64,000 nt of DNA from CAYTAU01 sp964442075. GTDB lineage: Bacteria; Bacteroidota; Bacteroidia; Bacteroidales; CAYTAU01. A program made the position numbers and the translations under genes. Position 1 is the stretch's first letter; every line of letters starts with the position of its first letter. Below are positions 16,533 through 26,681 of this stretch, in pieces. Below the pieces are notes generated by a model. It was not told where the DNA came from. It saw only the letters and a list, made by a program, of their open reading frames with translations, and made no database searches. Location: positions 57,025 through 121,024 of the forward strand of contig CAYTWH010000008.1 of NCBI GenBank assembly GCA_964442075.1. Direction: 5' to 3'.

Positions 16533-19001
16533 TTACATATCATCACCCCCATCAAAATCAATTTCTTCGCCTCCTCTTTCTTTAGTTTTTCGTTTATAGT
16601 TATTAATCTTATAACTAATGCTTAAAGTAAAAACTGGCGATTCGTTTGTAAATTCCATAAAACTATAATAACTATCGTTGTACGATGAAAAAGAGTGTTT
16701 CATAGTTTGAAAAACATCTTTAACCTGAAAACTTAATGATAGTTTACGTTTCATAAAATCTTGCTTAACAGCTACGCTTGTAACAAAAAACCCGTTTCTT
16801 TCGCCTTGTGCGGTAATTGAAGGGGCATTGTAAAATCCGTTTATCTGTAGCCTTGTGCCCCATTTTAACTTAAATGTTGTGTTAAATCTGCTGCTCCAGG
16901 TATTTGTAACCTGCGAAACTTCATCTTCAAGAATTTCGCCATCAATATGATAATTAAAAAAATCGAACGATGCATTAAGATTCCACCACTTGAAAATTGC
17001 AATATTTGCCATCAACTCGGTACCAATAGCATAATCTTTATCAAGATTTACAAAAGTGTGCAGCATCACATCGTTTTCTTGCAAGGCTTGTATTCTGTTT
17101 ATCTTATTATTTGTTTGTCGGTAATATGTTTCTAACGAAACAAACGAAGATTTTTTTAATTTTAACTGATAATTCAATTCATAAGAATCGGTATATTCCG
17201 GTAATAATGCAGGATTTCCTGTTCTAATATTTCTTTTGTCGGCGTAATTTATAAATGGGTCTAAATACCATTCTCTTGGCCTGCGAATTCGCCTGCTATA
17301 ACTTGCCTGCACCTGTTGTGTTTCAGTAATTGGGCGTGACAAATGCACAGTAGGGAAAAAATCGTATCTGTTAACAATAAATTCTTCCTGTGTAATTTCT
17401 GATGTTATTCTTCTGTCGGTATATTCGCCTCTTATTCCTAACAAGAATTCAAAGCCTCCAAAAAAATTAGAGAATGTAGAATATGCCGAATGTATAGTTC
17501 TTGTGAAATCTATTGTATTTTCCTGTCCTAAATTTTCCACCCATGCAGCACTACTATCATTATAATTACTTAAACTATAATCGGAAGTACCATTATAAAA
17601 TCTTGTTTGCAAACCGCTTTCCAGTTTGCCGTTTTTTCCCATTGGCTTAATATAATCTGCTTTAATACGTGTTTTTATGTTTGTGCTTGTTTCGTTAGTT
17701 TGTTGCATTGCAGGGTTTATGTTCGCAATATCCCAATCGTTAAGAGTAATATATTCGTCAAGGGTTTCAGCATTAGTGCCATTGCTTGTTGAATAATGTC
17801 CTGTAACAGATAACTCGTGCCCTTTCTGTTTAAACTTATGTTGATAATATGGACTTAAGCTATAGCTGTAATGTGCAATATCAAAAACATTATCGCTAAC
17901 ATAATATAAATGATCATTTAAATCGTCTGATGTATATTCTTCAAGGTTTGTGTAAGCAATTCTTTCCATGCCCCATAAACCCGTACTTCCTGTTAATGAT
18001 ATATAATTTTTATCATTTATATTATACTCAATTCCTGTTTTAATATTATAACCATTCCTGTTTCTTGACCTTTCTCCATTTTTTGTATAAAAATTAGTTA
18101 TAGTATCATAATATGTTTCACGTGTCATATTTATATTGCCTGGTCTGTTCCTTAAATTATAATTACCTCCAACAAACAGATTAAGTTTTCCTATTCTGTA
18201 ATTAATAAGCAGATCACCTTTATAAGAACCCTGATGCGAAACCGAAGCATTTACAAGTCCTGTTATTCCGCTTTCTCTTTCTTTTTTAAGAACAACATTA
18301 ATGATACCTGCAATACCGTCGGGGTCGTATTTTGCCGAAGGGTTTGTAATAATTTCAATATTCTCTATCTGGCTTGCAGGAATTTGTTGTAAGGCGTCAC
18401 TCCCTTCCATAATTGTAGGTTTGCCATCAATCAATACAGTAAAACTTGAGCTTCCACGCAAAGTAACATTGCCATCAATGTCAGTTTGCACTGAAGGTGT
18501 ATTTTCTAACACCTCTACTGCTGTTTCTCCTGCAGAAACTATATCCTGACTAACATTCACAATTTTTTTATCAATCTTATATTCAATATATGTTTTTTCG
18601 GCAGATACTTCAACCTCTTCAATTTGGGTTACCGACCTGTTTAAAGTAATATTACCAATATTAACATCTTTCTTTTGTGGCGTAATAAATATTTTATTAA
18701 TTCTTTTTTTATTATACCCAATAAAATTTATCTCAACAAAATATTTTCCATAAGATAATTTATTGAGCAAGAAATTTCCTTCATTATCAGCAATAGTTCC
18801 GTCAACAATAGATGAATCTTTGGCACTATACAATGCAATACTAGCGTACTCAACCGGAATATTAGTGTTTGCTTCCTTAATAACACCAGATACTGATCCG
18901 TCATTTGGCATATTGCTTCCATCATATCCGCCACCGGGACCCTGCGAAATTGCAATTAAACTTATCAGCAATAATATGGTAATAAAACTCACTTTTATCA
19001 T
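16533..19001 (-). CDS. TonB-dependent-receptor-like outer-membrane protein (OMP_b-brl_3 type)
   Basis: The 822-residue protein has a signal peptide and a carboxypeptidase-regulatory-like domain (about 38-115; SGVIKEANTNIPVEYASIAL). A plug domain (about 130-235) contains TLRGSSSFTVLIDGKPTIMEG and GIAGIINVVLKK, followed by a long beta-barrel. An acidic tail (GGEEIDFDGGDDM) ends it. The architecture matches OMP_b-brl_3 receptors; no SusD partner is adjacent, so it is not a standard polysaccharide-utilisation pair and the ligand is unknown. Confidence 0.88.
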   Translation of the reverse strand: MIKVSFITILLLISLIAISQGPGGGYDGSNMPNDGSVSGVIKEANTNIPVEYASIALYSAKDSSIVDGTIADNEGNFLLNKLSYGKYFVEINFIGYNKKRINKIFITPQKKDVNIGNITLNRSVTQIEEVEVSAEKTYIEYKIDKKIVNVSQDIVSAGETAVEVLENTPSVQTDIDGNVTLRGSSSFTVLIDGKPTIMEGSDALQQIPASQIENIEIITNPSAKYDPDGIAGIINVVLKKERESGITGLVNASVSHQGSYKGDLLINYRIGKLNLFVGGNYNLRNRPGNINMTRETYYDTITNFYTKNGERSRNRNGYNIKTGIEYNINDKNYISLTGSTGLWGMERIAYTNLEEYTSDDLNDHLYYVSDNVFDIAHYSYSLSPYYQHKFKQKGHELSVTGHYSTSNGTNAETLDEYITLNDWDIANINPAMQQTNETSTNIKTRIKADYIKPMGKNGKLESGLQTRFYNGTSDYSLSNYNDSSAAWVENLGQENTIDFTRTIHSAYSTFSNFFGGFEFLLGIRGEYTDRRITSEITQEEFIVNRYDFFPTVHLSRPITETQQVQASYSRRIRRPREWYLDPFINYADKRNIRTGNPALLPEYTDSYELNYQLKLKKSSFVSLETYYRQTNNKINRIQALQENDVMLHTFVNLDKDYAIGTELMANIAIFKWWNLNASFDFFNYHIDGEILEDEVSQVTNTWSSRFNTTFKLKWGTRLQINGFYNAPSITAQGERNGFFVTSVAVKQDFMKRKLSLSFQVKDVFQTMKHSFSSYNDSYYSFMEFTNESPVFTLSISYKINNYKRKTKERGGEEIDFDGGDDM

Positions 19002-19070
19002 TCTATAAATATTGAAATTTATACTTTGACGTTTTAAATAGTAAAAAGTTTAATTGGTTTTAATATTTAT

Positions 19071-19078
19071 TATTTTTG
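19071..19078 (+). promoter_or_regulatory. -7 box (TATTTTTG) of the aromatic-biosynthesis gene
   Basis: TATTTTTG matches TAnnTTTG and lies 22 nt before the ATG at 19100. Confidence 0.5.
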
Positions 19079-19099
19079 TGCAAAATTACAAATTAAGTC

Positions 19100-20203
19100 A
19101 TGTCTTTATCAATTTCATTTAAACATTATTCTAATTGGAATGCAAAACTAAAGGATAAACCCTTAATTATTGCAGGACCATGTAGTGCCGAAAGCGAAGA
19201 ACAAGTGCTTAAAACTGCAAAAGAAATTGATAAAATTAAGCTTGTTAAAATTTATCGGGCAGGAATATGGAAACCAAGAACTCGCCCAGGTTCATTTGAT
19301 GGAATTGGAACAATAGCACTTAAATGGTTACAAAAGGTAAAAGAACAAACAAGCCTATTAACAACAGTTGAAGTTGCTACTCCACAACATATTGAAGATT
19401 GTTTAAAACATAATGTTGATATTTTATGGATTGGAGCAAGAACCACATCTAATCCATTTTCCGTACAAGAACTTGCCAATGCTTTAAAAGGAGTTAAGAT
19501 TCCTGTAATGATAAAAAACCCGATAAATCCTGATTTGCAACTTTGGAGTGGTGCTATTGAAAGAATTGCAAATACAGGGATTAATACAATTGCAGCTATT
19601 CACAGAGGTTTTTATCCTTTTGAAAAAACAAACTTTAGAAATATTCCTAAATGGGAAGTTCCAATAGAACTTAAAACCCGTTTCCCTAATCTACCAATAA
19701 TCTGTGACCCAAGTCATATTTCCGGGAAGACAAAATATGTTGCCGAAATTTCACAAAAAGCAATGGATATGAATATGGATGGCTTAATGATTGAAACTCA
19801 TTGTTGCCCTGAACAGGCAAAAAGCGATATTCAACAACAATTAACACCCGAACAACTTCAACATCTTATTGAAAACTTAAACATAAGAAATTCTTCAAGC
19901 GATAATATTGGTTTTATAAATATTCTTGAGCAATATCGCGACCAGATAGATTCTCTGGATATGCAAATGCTTGAGCTTCTTTCTCAACGCATGGATATTG
20001 TTGAAGAAATTGGAGAATATAAAAAAGAAAACAATGTTACTATTCTGCAATTACGCAGATGGGAAAATATTTTAAGAACACGAATAGAACATGGTAGTAA
20101 CCTAAATCTGCCTCAAGACTTTATTAAAAAACTTCTCCAACTTGTTCATAAAGCATCTATCCAAAAACAGACAGAGGTTATGTATAAAGGCAAGAAAAAA
20201 TAA
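19100..20203 (+). CDS. DAHP synthase / chorismate mutase fusion
   Basis: A bifunctional cytosolic enzyme of aromatic amino-acid synthesis. Residues ~1-265 form a type I-beta 3-deoxy-7-phosphoheptulonate synthase (IAGPCSAESEEQ, WKPRTRPGSFDG, PVMIKNPINPD, CDPSHISG, GLMIETHCCPEQAKSD), condensing PEP and erythrose-4-phosphate. Residues ~275-360 form an AroQ-type chorismate mutase (YRDQIDSLDMQMLELLSQRM, then LQLRRWENILRTR), giving prephenate. The fusion order, synthase then mutase, is known in Bacteroidota. No other aro genes are adjacent. Confidence 0.93.
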   Translation: MSLSISFKHYSNWNAKLKDKPLIIAGPCSAESEEQVLKTAKEIDKIKLVKIYRAGIWKPRTRPGSFDGIGTIALKWLQKVKEQTSLLTTVEVATPQHIEDCLKHNVDILWIGARTTSNPFSVQELANALKGVKIPVMIKNPINPDLQLWSGAIERIANTGINTIAAIHRGFYPFEKTNFRNIPKWEVPIELKTRFPNLPIICDPSHISGKTKYVAEISQKAMDMNMDGLMIETHCCPEQAKSDIQQQLTPEQLQHLIENLNIRNSSSDNIGFINILEQYRDQIDSLDMQMLELLSQRMDIVEEIGEYKKENNVTILQLRRWENILRTRIEHGSNLNLPQDFIKKLLQLVHKASIQKQTEVMYKGKKK

Positions 20204-20206
20204 ATA

Positions 20207-22612
20207 CTATTTGATAATTATAAGTTTTTTAATAACAGTTTGTTTGTCTGTTTCAATAACTACAAAATATATACCTGCATCATGATACTTAAAATCAATT
20301 AAATAACTATCATTTATATTGTCAAGAGAAGTAATTTGTCTCCCATATAAATCAAAAACAGATATTTTTACATTGCTTTTTATTTCATTAAGAAAATCAA
20401 TATAAACAATATCGCTTGATGGATTTGGATAAATATTTATACTTTCCTCCAAATCAATTTCTTCCACCTTTACAAGACAACCAATAAGATCAATTCCAAG
20501 GGCTGTATTTAATGTATCGCCTAACAACTCGGAAGGACTCATCCAATCTGAACTTCTTTTAACATACATAGTATTATGTCCGCCAATTCCACGATTTGGT
20601 GCCATATATACTGCAAAAGTATCAGCAGGTGTGCTGTAAAATAACTGGAAACCAACAAAGAATGTCCCATTTACAGGTGCAGGGTTATCAAATAAAATTG
20701 AATGATATAAATATGGAGTAAAATCTCCTATCTGTACATCTATTGTTTCAATTTCATTACCGGGATACCCTGTCGTATCCATATCCCATACAGTAAATTT
20801 TACTTTAGCACTTGATGATGCAGAATAAGCTTTAATAACCGGAACCAACATTCCTTGAACATTACTAAATGTATAATTTGTAATTTTTTCTGCATATGCT
20901 TTTACTGTATAGCCATTGTGTCCGGGAAAATATCCCCATCTACCCGGTGTTAAATGTCGAAAAGTTAGAGGAATATCATTACTTGTCAAATTGCTTATTG
21001 TGTCGCAAAATCCATCAGGGTCTTGCCAAAGACCATCAGTAACAATTATAAAATCTCCTTTTATAAGAGTATCTGAAAACATTCCGTTTGTAACAATAAG
21101 TTGAACATCATAACTGCCGGCTGTAGTATATAAAATATCAATAGGGTGCTGGTCATTAGATGTCAATGGTGTGCCGCCTTCAAAATTCCAAGTCCAGTTA
21201 GTTGGATATCCTACGGTAAGATCTTCAAAAGAAACCGAACCTCCTTGTTCTATCAGTCTTGAAGTAGTGGCTCTGAAATCTGTCCATAAGGTATCAAAAA
21301 ATGAATTATCAATTACATTGATATAATCAATTTTTGTAAGTGTATCTGAAGTTAAAAAATTAGTTGCTATTAAAGTTACAGGATAAACACCAATATTACT
21401 ATATATGATTGCAGTAGGATTTTGAATTACTGAAGTTGTTACATCTGCACCTTGAAATTCCCATGACCATGATGTTGGACCTCCTAAAGTTAAATCATAA
21501 TAATCAACACTTCCTCCCACCATAATAGTTGTAAAGTTTGAAGTAAAATCTGCAACAGGCACCTGATTTGAATCTACTACAGTAATATAATCAATTTTGG
21601 TAGTTGAATGATTATTTGTTCCATCAGAAATAGCAAGTGTAACATCATAAGTACCTGCAGTAAGATATTGAATTCCTATAGGATCTTGAATTGCCGAGCT
21701 CGTTGTCTCTGCACCTGAAAAACTCCATGTCCATGAAGTAGGTGGTCCATTTAATGATTGATCAAAGAAATCTATGGTTTCTCCTTCGAGAATTGTTGTA
21801 GCACTTGCGGTAAAATCTGACCATAATGTAGTTGGAGGATTTACTGTAATATAACCAGGTTTAACTAAAGTATCAATAACAAGACCATCAGACACAATTA
21901 ATCTAACATCATAAGATCCTGCAGTATTATATACAATATTTGCTGGATTTTGAACTGCAGAACTTGTTGTATTTGCTCCATAAAAAGTCCAGTTCCATAT
22001 TGTTGGAATTCCACCTGTAGAAAGATCCGTAAAATCAACACTATTTCCTGCATCAATTGTAGTAGGAACACCTTCAAAGTCTGCTTCTAATCCTGTCATA
22101 CATATTTGTTGAGTTAAACTATAGCTTTCTAAAATATCATTTATATTTTGAGTTGTAATTGGCCACATATCTTGTTCAACAATATCTTGGTTAGGTGCAA
22201 TTAAAATCATTGTTGGATAACCTGTTATACCATAATTGGAACAAACGGCATTTCCTCCTCCATCCAATCCGCTAACTGAAGGGTATTCCACTCCATAATC
22301 CAGGTCAAACTGAATTACTGCAGCATCATCATCTCCAGAGTCAATGGCAATAAAAATAACATCTCCTGTGTTACAGCCAAAGTCAATGTATGATTGGTTT
22401 ACATCCGGTGCGGATGATTGGCAGATGCCTCAACCACAAAAGAAAAAGTCTATGACAACATATTTTCCATCATTGAGATAAGTAAATAAATTGTGGACAG
22501 TCCCTTCTGTATCTGTGACTGTAAAGTCAACAGCTGTAGTGAGTGTGGTTTGCGCAAAATTTAGATTTACAGCAAATATCATTACTATAAATGAAAGTGC
22601 AATTTTTTTCAT
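20207..22612 (-). CDS. Secreted thioredoxin-like/PKD-repeat protein with T9SS tail; internal in-frame TGA (candidate selenoprotein)
   Basis: Read through the TGA at 22430-22432 this is one 801-residue frame. It has a signal peptide (LSFIVMIFAVNLNFAQ), then a redoxin-like domain to about residue 150. Four PKD-type domains follow (e.g. DFTDLSTGGIPTIWNWTF), then a non-PKD beta region, and a type A sorting domain (SINIYPNPSSDIVYIDF) that targets T9SS export. The TGA is codon 61: DFFFCG, TGA, GICQSSAP. In redoxin domains of secreted Bacteroidota proteins this position is the first Cys of the CxxC active site, so Sec would give UGIC. The flanking frame is intact on both sides. A hairpin CATCCG-CAC-CGGATG starts 13 nt after the TGA. 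If TGA is a true stop, only a 60-residue fragment would be made and the rest would be a pseudogene. Confidence 0.75.
22402..22416 (-). promoter_or_regulatory. Candidate SECIS-like hairpin downstream of the TGA at 22430-22432
   Basis: On the minus strand CATCCG (22416-22411) pairs exactly with CGGATG (22407-22402) across a 3-nt CAC loop, starting 13 nt after the TGA. Bacterial SECIS elements are short stem-loops about 11-14 nt after the UGA. The apical loop lacks the usual GU, so this is only a candidate. Confidence 0.35.
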
Positions 22613-22919
22613 ATTTTATATTTTTTTACAAAATGTATAATATATAGACGAATATATTTAAAAAAGGTTGCGTTAAATATTTTAAAATATTATATAAAAG
22701 TAAACATAAAACTATTTAAACTCAAAAAATATTGACAATGAAATTTTTATGTAGTAATAAGATGCAATAAGTTATTTAAAATGTATTTCGTGCTTAATAC
22801 TGTTTTTCAAAACAATATGATTTATTTTCCGTAAAATATTTGTATAGTTTTTTATTTTTTTTTGATATTCCACAATTTGATGAAATAGTGTGATATATCG
22901 GTATTTTTTTATTAAAAAC
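22613..22919. other. AT-rich intergenic region
   Basis: This 307-nt stretch lies between the dsbD-like gene end and the start of the thioredoxin/PKD gene, both on the minus strand. It has no plausible ORF. Only a weak interrupted stem is visible (CACA and TGTG around 22870-22891), which might help termination of dsbD transcription. I see no convincing terminator. Confidence 0.5.
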
Positions 22920-25061
22920 TTACTTATGACGTTTTTTAAATTCTTTTAAACCTTTATTTAGAAAATCAACAAAATTTTCTATTTCAAGATCATAAGATTT
23001 AGGTTTAACAAGAAGATTCTTATTTATTTGGTCTTTGTTATCAGTTATTTTACCTTTACTATCCAGTAATATATAATATGGTTGAGCATTCATGTCAAAA
23101 TTTGATACTTGAAAGTCTGAATATTTTTTTCCTATTGATTTTTTTGTTTTACCATCATATTTAGAAATAATCCATTCATCTTCCGGCAAAGTAGTCTTAT
23201 CGTCAACATATAATGCTATTATAATAAATTCTTCCCGAAGTATCTTAAGAACTCCAGGATTTGACCATACATTTGCTTCCATTTCTCTACAATTTACACA
23301 ACCATGACCTGTGAAATCAATGAAAATTGGTTTATTTTGTTCTTTTGCACATTTTAAACCTTGTTCATAGTCAAAATAACCTTGTAAGCTATGCGGCAAA
23401 TGTAAAAAGTCTCCATATTTTGGTGATTCACAAATAGTACTATTATCAGAATGTCCACTACTACCAGAATTCTCTCTAATTATTCTTTGTAAATCAAAAT
23501 CTAATGTTTGTTGAGGAGGCATATATCCCGATAACATTTTTATTGGTGCACCAAACATTCCCGGTATCATATACAGTACAAAAGAAAATACAATAATTGC
23601 CAACATTAGCCTTGGAACTTTAATAAATGGCAAATCGGAATCGTGAGCAAACTTTAGTTTTCCTAATAGATAAAATCCCATTAATGTAAAAACAATTATC
23701 CATAATGCTAAGTAAACTTCTCTGTCTAATATTCCCCAATGATAAGTCTGGTCTGCAATACTAAGGAATTTCAATCCAAGAGCAATTTCAATAAAACCAA
23801 GTATTACCTTAACAGAATTGAGCCAACCACCCGATTTTGGTAATTTTTGCAGCCAGCCTGGAAAAAACGCAAATAATGTAAATGGTATTGCAAACGCAAT
23901 TGAAAATGCCAGCATTGCAATAATTGGTTCAAAAAATTCTCCTTGTGCTGATTTTACCATAACTGTTCCTACAAGAGGACCTGTACAAGAAAATGAAACT
24001 AAAACAAGTGTTAAAGCCATAAAGAAAGAACCTAAGGCTCCACCTTTATCAGACTTGCTGTCAGCTTTACTTACCATCCAACTTGGCAGAACAATTTCAA
24101 ACATACCGAGAAATGAAAAAGCAAATAACATAAATATTACAAAGAAAATTACATTTGGTATCCAATGGGTACTTAACCAATTAAATATATCTGCTGTAAC
24201 AGCTTTTCCACCTACAAAATATGTAATCAATATTATTACAGCTATAGGTATTGTATATAATGCTACAATTGAAATTCCATAAACAGATGCTTGAAATCTG
24301 CTTTTAACTTTATTTTCACCACTTTTCATGAAAAAGGATACCGTCATAGGTATCATAGGAAATACACAAGGCGTGAGTAATGCCGCAAATCCCCATATTA
24401 TTGCTTCAATTATTATAGCCCACATTGACTTCTTCTCATCTGTTGTACTCTCAATTTCATTTCCTTGTGATATTTGTTCATTTGTATTATTATCAGTAAT
24501 GTCTTCTGCTATTGTATCAATTACCTGCAAAGTATCAGAAGTATCAGGAATTTCTGTTATATTTTCATCACTGCCATTTTCGGCAGCTACAGTAAAATCA
24601 AAATCCTTATATAAGGGAACACATGTTTCATCGTTGCATACCATATATGCTATTTCACCGGTTATATTAAGAGGAAGGTCTGCTGTAATTATTATTTTTT
24701 GTTTGAAAATTTGATTTTTTTCAAAATATAATACATCCATCATAAAAGCTTCTTCATACTCTTTTTTAGGCTTAGGTATTTCAAGTGCTTTATCAATAAC
24801 ATTAAAACCTTTTGGGTCCTCAAAAATAAATTCCGTTGGCAAAGGTCCACCATCACCAACATTTTGAGAGTACATATGAAAGCCCTTATCAATTTTAGCC
24901 TTAAAAACTAAATAATATTCAGTATCACTTATTTTTTCAGTCCAATATGTCCATTTTACAGGATCAAGAATTTGTGCATTAGTTTTCAGAGAAAACTGAG
25001 AACTAAAGTTAAAAAGGAATAAAAAAATTAACAAAAACCCATTGATCAATACTTTCCTCAT
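22920..25061 (-). CDS. dsbD: Thiol:disulfide interchange protein DsbD
   Basis: It carries reducing power from cytosolic thioredoxin across the inner membrane to periplasmic thiol proteins. The 713-residue protein has a signal peptide and an N-terminal DsbD-alpha-like domain (about 35-165) with paired Cys in MVCNDETCVPLY. About eight membrane helices follow at roughly 215-530, with LLTPCVFPMIPMTVSFF and SFSCTGPLVGTVMV carrying the redox Cys. The C-terminal thioredoxin domain has the CxxC site DFTGHGCVNCREME. It lies upstream, on the same strand, of the thioredoxin-like secreted protein, which could be fed electrons by such a system (inference). Confidence 0.93.
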   Translation of the reverse strand: MRKVLINGFLLIFLFLFNFSSQFSLKTNAQILDPVKWTYWTEKISDTEYYLVFKAKIDKGFHMYSQNVGDGGPLPTEFIFEDPKGFNVIDKALEIPKPKKEYEEAFMMDVLYFEKNQIFKQKIIITADLPLNITGEIAYMVCNDETCVPLYKDFDFTVAAENGSDENITEIPDTSDTLQVIDTIAEDITDNNTNEQISQGNEIESTTDEKKSMWAIIIEAIIWGFAALLTPCVFPMIPMTVSFFMKSGENKVKSRFQASVYGISIVALYTIPIAVIILITYFVGGKAVTADIFNWLSTHWIPNVIFFVIFMLFAFSFLGMFEIVLPSWMVSKADSKSDKGGALGSFFMALTLVLVSFSCTGPLVGTVMVKSAQGEFFEPIIAMLAFSIAFAIPFTLFAFFPGWLQKLPKSGGWLNSVKVILGFIEIALGLKFLSIADQTYHWGILDREVYLALWIIVFTLMGFYLLGKLKFAHDSDLPFIKVPRLMLAIIVFSFVLYMIPGMFGAPIKMLSGYMPPQQTLDFDLQRIIRENSGSSGHSDNSTICESPKYGDFLHLPHSLQGYFDYEQGLKCAKEQNKPIFIDFTGHGCVNCREMEANVWSNPGVLKILREEFIIIALYVDDKTTLPEDEWIISKYDGKTKKSIGKKYSDFQVSNFDMNAQPYYILLDSKGKITDNKDQINKNLLVKPKSYDLEIENFVDFLNKGLKEFKKRHK

Positions 25062-25096
25062 GATATATTAATTTAAATTCATTTTGAATTAAAGTG

Positions 25097-25104
25097 CAAA
25101 TATA
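25097..25104 (-). promoter_or_regulatory. dsbD promoter -7 box (TATATTTG)
   Basis: The minus strand reads TATATTTGC, an exact TAnnTTTG match, about 36 nt upstream of the dsbD ATG. Confidence 0.6.
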
Positions 25105-25363
25105 TAATAAAAACACATATACAATTTTAAATATATTAGGTATGTTTTCGTTGTAGAAAAAACACGAACCCGTAATCCTCAATGGTTGTGCCCATTATGA
25201 ACATATGCAATTATTTATGTAGGGGTACAAAACATATAAAGTAGAATAAGTTATATAAATTTATTGAAATTTTATGTATTACTAGTAGGTATTGAATAGT
25301 TTTCCAATATTATCTATGAACAAGACTTAACTATTGTCTGTTTTATGAGAGTTTAGTTTTAGA

Positions 25364-25398
25364 AATTTAAAAAACCGACTTACATAATGTAAGTCGGT
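25364..25398 (-). terminator. Rho-independent terminator of the secreted-protein gene at 25422-26441
   Basis: ACCGACTTAC (25374-25383) and GTAAGTCGGT (25389-25398) form a perfect 10-bp stem with a 5-nt loop. On the minus strand it is followed by a run of T, about 25 nt after the gene's stop. Confidence 0.85.
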
Positions 25399-25421
25399 CA
25401 AATTTATGGATATCTTATATT

Positions 25422-26441
25422 TTATTTTTCTAAAACAATTCGTTTAACAAGGATATTATTTTTAGAATGAATTTTCAATATGAGTATTCCTTCAGGATTA
25501 TCAGAAAGGTCTATTTTTGTATTAAATGAATTAACTTCATAACTTGATATCATTTTGCCAATAACATCATAAACTTCAATTCTTTCAATTTCACTACCTC
25601 TAACATTTACTACATCTTTTGTTGGATTTGGATATACTAAAAACAGATTATCGAAATTAATTTTATTAACTGAAAGTGGGATGCCTATTGGTTGATATCT
25701 TAACACCTCAGATTGCTGTGATCCATCAAGGTCTGTTGTTCCATAGATTAAGATTGGTTGCAAAATTGTATCTACAAACCAATAATAATAATCGTCTTCT
25801 ACAACATTATCTGTTACCGGAGTTCCCAGCATATAAGCTTTTATATGGAAATTTTCAATAAGATGTATTCTTAATACATCTGTAAAAGTTCCTGTAGGTA
25901 AAGTCAATGTTCCTTGCATATCTGCATTTGCAATTATCTGCCCTAAATCAATAACAACAGAGTCTTCACCAGCACCAAACGGCGCAAATTCACCATGATA
26001 AGAACAATTATAGTTGCCTCCTGCAGTAATTGGGAACTCAAATTCAGGAGCACCATTATCATAAATACCGTAATTGTCTACTGCTGCATACCACCCCCAA
26101 CGAATTATGTCTGTAGCAGTAGTTTCGTAATAGAAATAACCTGCTTCAATTGAATTTTCACGAACTATATTTGCATTAGGAAAGCTTGCTGTTTCTGGTG
26201 TTAAAGTTGCATCAGAAAACCAAAAATCAATTGTTGTTCCTGCATCCATTAATGCACCAAAATCCCAAACTTTATCAGTAACCGCTCCAACTCCCTCTTC
26301 GTCAAAACCAAAAGTGTTGGCATCCTGATAATTTATTGTATCTCCTATTTGTGGTATTTGATGAGTTTCGGAAATTGTTACAAGTTGCGTAAAAGCGGTA
26401 AAAGGTATAATTGCAATAAATAAAAGTATAAATCTTCTCAT
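25422..26441 (-). CDS. Secreted protein with T9SS type A sorting domain
   Basis: The 339-residue protein has a signal peptide (RRFILLFIAIIPFTAFTQ) and a beta-rich body of unknown fold (DFWFSDATLTPETASFP, GTLTLPTGTFTDVLRIHLIE). The C-terminal sorting domain (LFLVYPNPTKDVVNVRGSE) directs T9SS secretion. The frame extends to an ATG at 26468, but the -7 box at 26474-26481 would leave that start leaderless, so the ATG at 26441, next to the signal peptide, is chosen. Function unknown; it stands as a single-gene unit with its own terminator. Confidence 0.85.
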   Translation of the reverse strand: MRRFILLFIAIIPFTAFTQLVTISETHQIPQIGDTINYQDANTFGFDEEGVGAVTDKVWDFGALMDAGTTIDFWFSDATLTPETASFPNANIVRENSIEAGYFYYETTATDIIRWGWYAAVDNYGIYDNGAPEFEFPITAGGNYNCSYHGEFAPFGAGEDSVVIDLGQIIANADMQGTLTLPTGTFTDVLRIHLIENFHIKAYMLGTPVTDNVVEDDYYYWFVDTILQPILIYGTTDLDGSQQSEVLRYQPIGIPLSVNKINFDNLFLVYPNPTKDVVNVRGSEIERIEVYDVIGKMISSYEVNSFNTKIDLSDNPEGILILKIHSKNNILVKRIVLEK

Positions 26442-26473
26442 AATTTCTAAATTTTTTAGTTTAAACATTCTTG

Positions 26474-26481
26474 CAAATTTA
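26474..26481 (-). promoter_or_regulatory. -7 box (TAAATTTG)
   Basis: The minus strand reads TAAATTTGC, matching TAnnTTTG. Transcription from about 26468 leaves a leader of about 27 nt to the ATG at 26441. Confidence 0.55.
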
Positions 26482-26655
26482 CTAAGAAAATTGTATCAAT
26501 TGCAAAAAATTGGTGTACAAATATAGAAATCAGAACATTTTACTGCACATTTTAAATACATTTAAATATTTGCTTAAGTAGATAAATACTACTAATTTAT
26601 TTCTTGCTGTTAATACGTTTTCCTATTTTCAGAACAATAATAATTTAAAAATGTT

Positions 26656-26663
26656 TATTTTTG
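26656..26663 (+). promoter_or_regulatory. -7 box (TATTTTTG) of the AraC-type regulator
   Basis: TATTTTTG overlaps the in-frame TTG at 26661, so the real start should be the ATG at 26682, about 13 nt after the expected transcription start. Confidence 0.5.
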
Positions 26664-26681
26664 TATTATAATTACTTAAAA

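Larger units (their letters stand above)
25062..25421. other. Intergenic region with promoter and terminator
   Basis: This 360-nt stretch has no credible ORF. It contains the dsbD promoter box (25097-25104) and the terminator of the downstream-numbered secreted-protein gene (25374-25398). The middle part shows nothing further. Confidence 0.6.
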
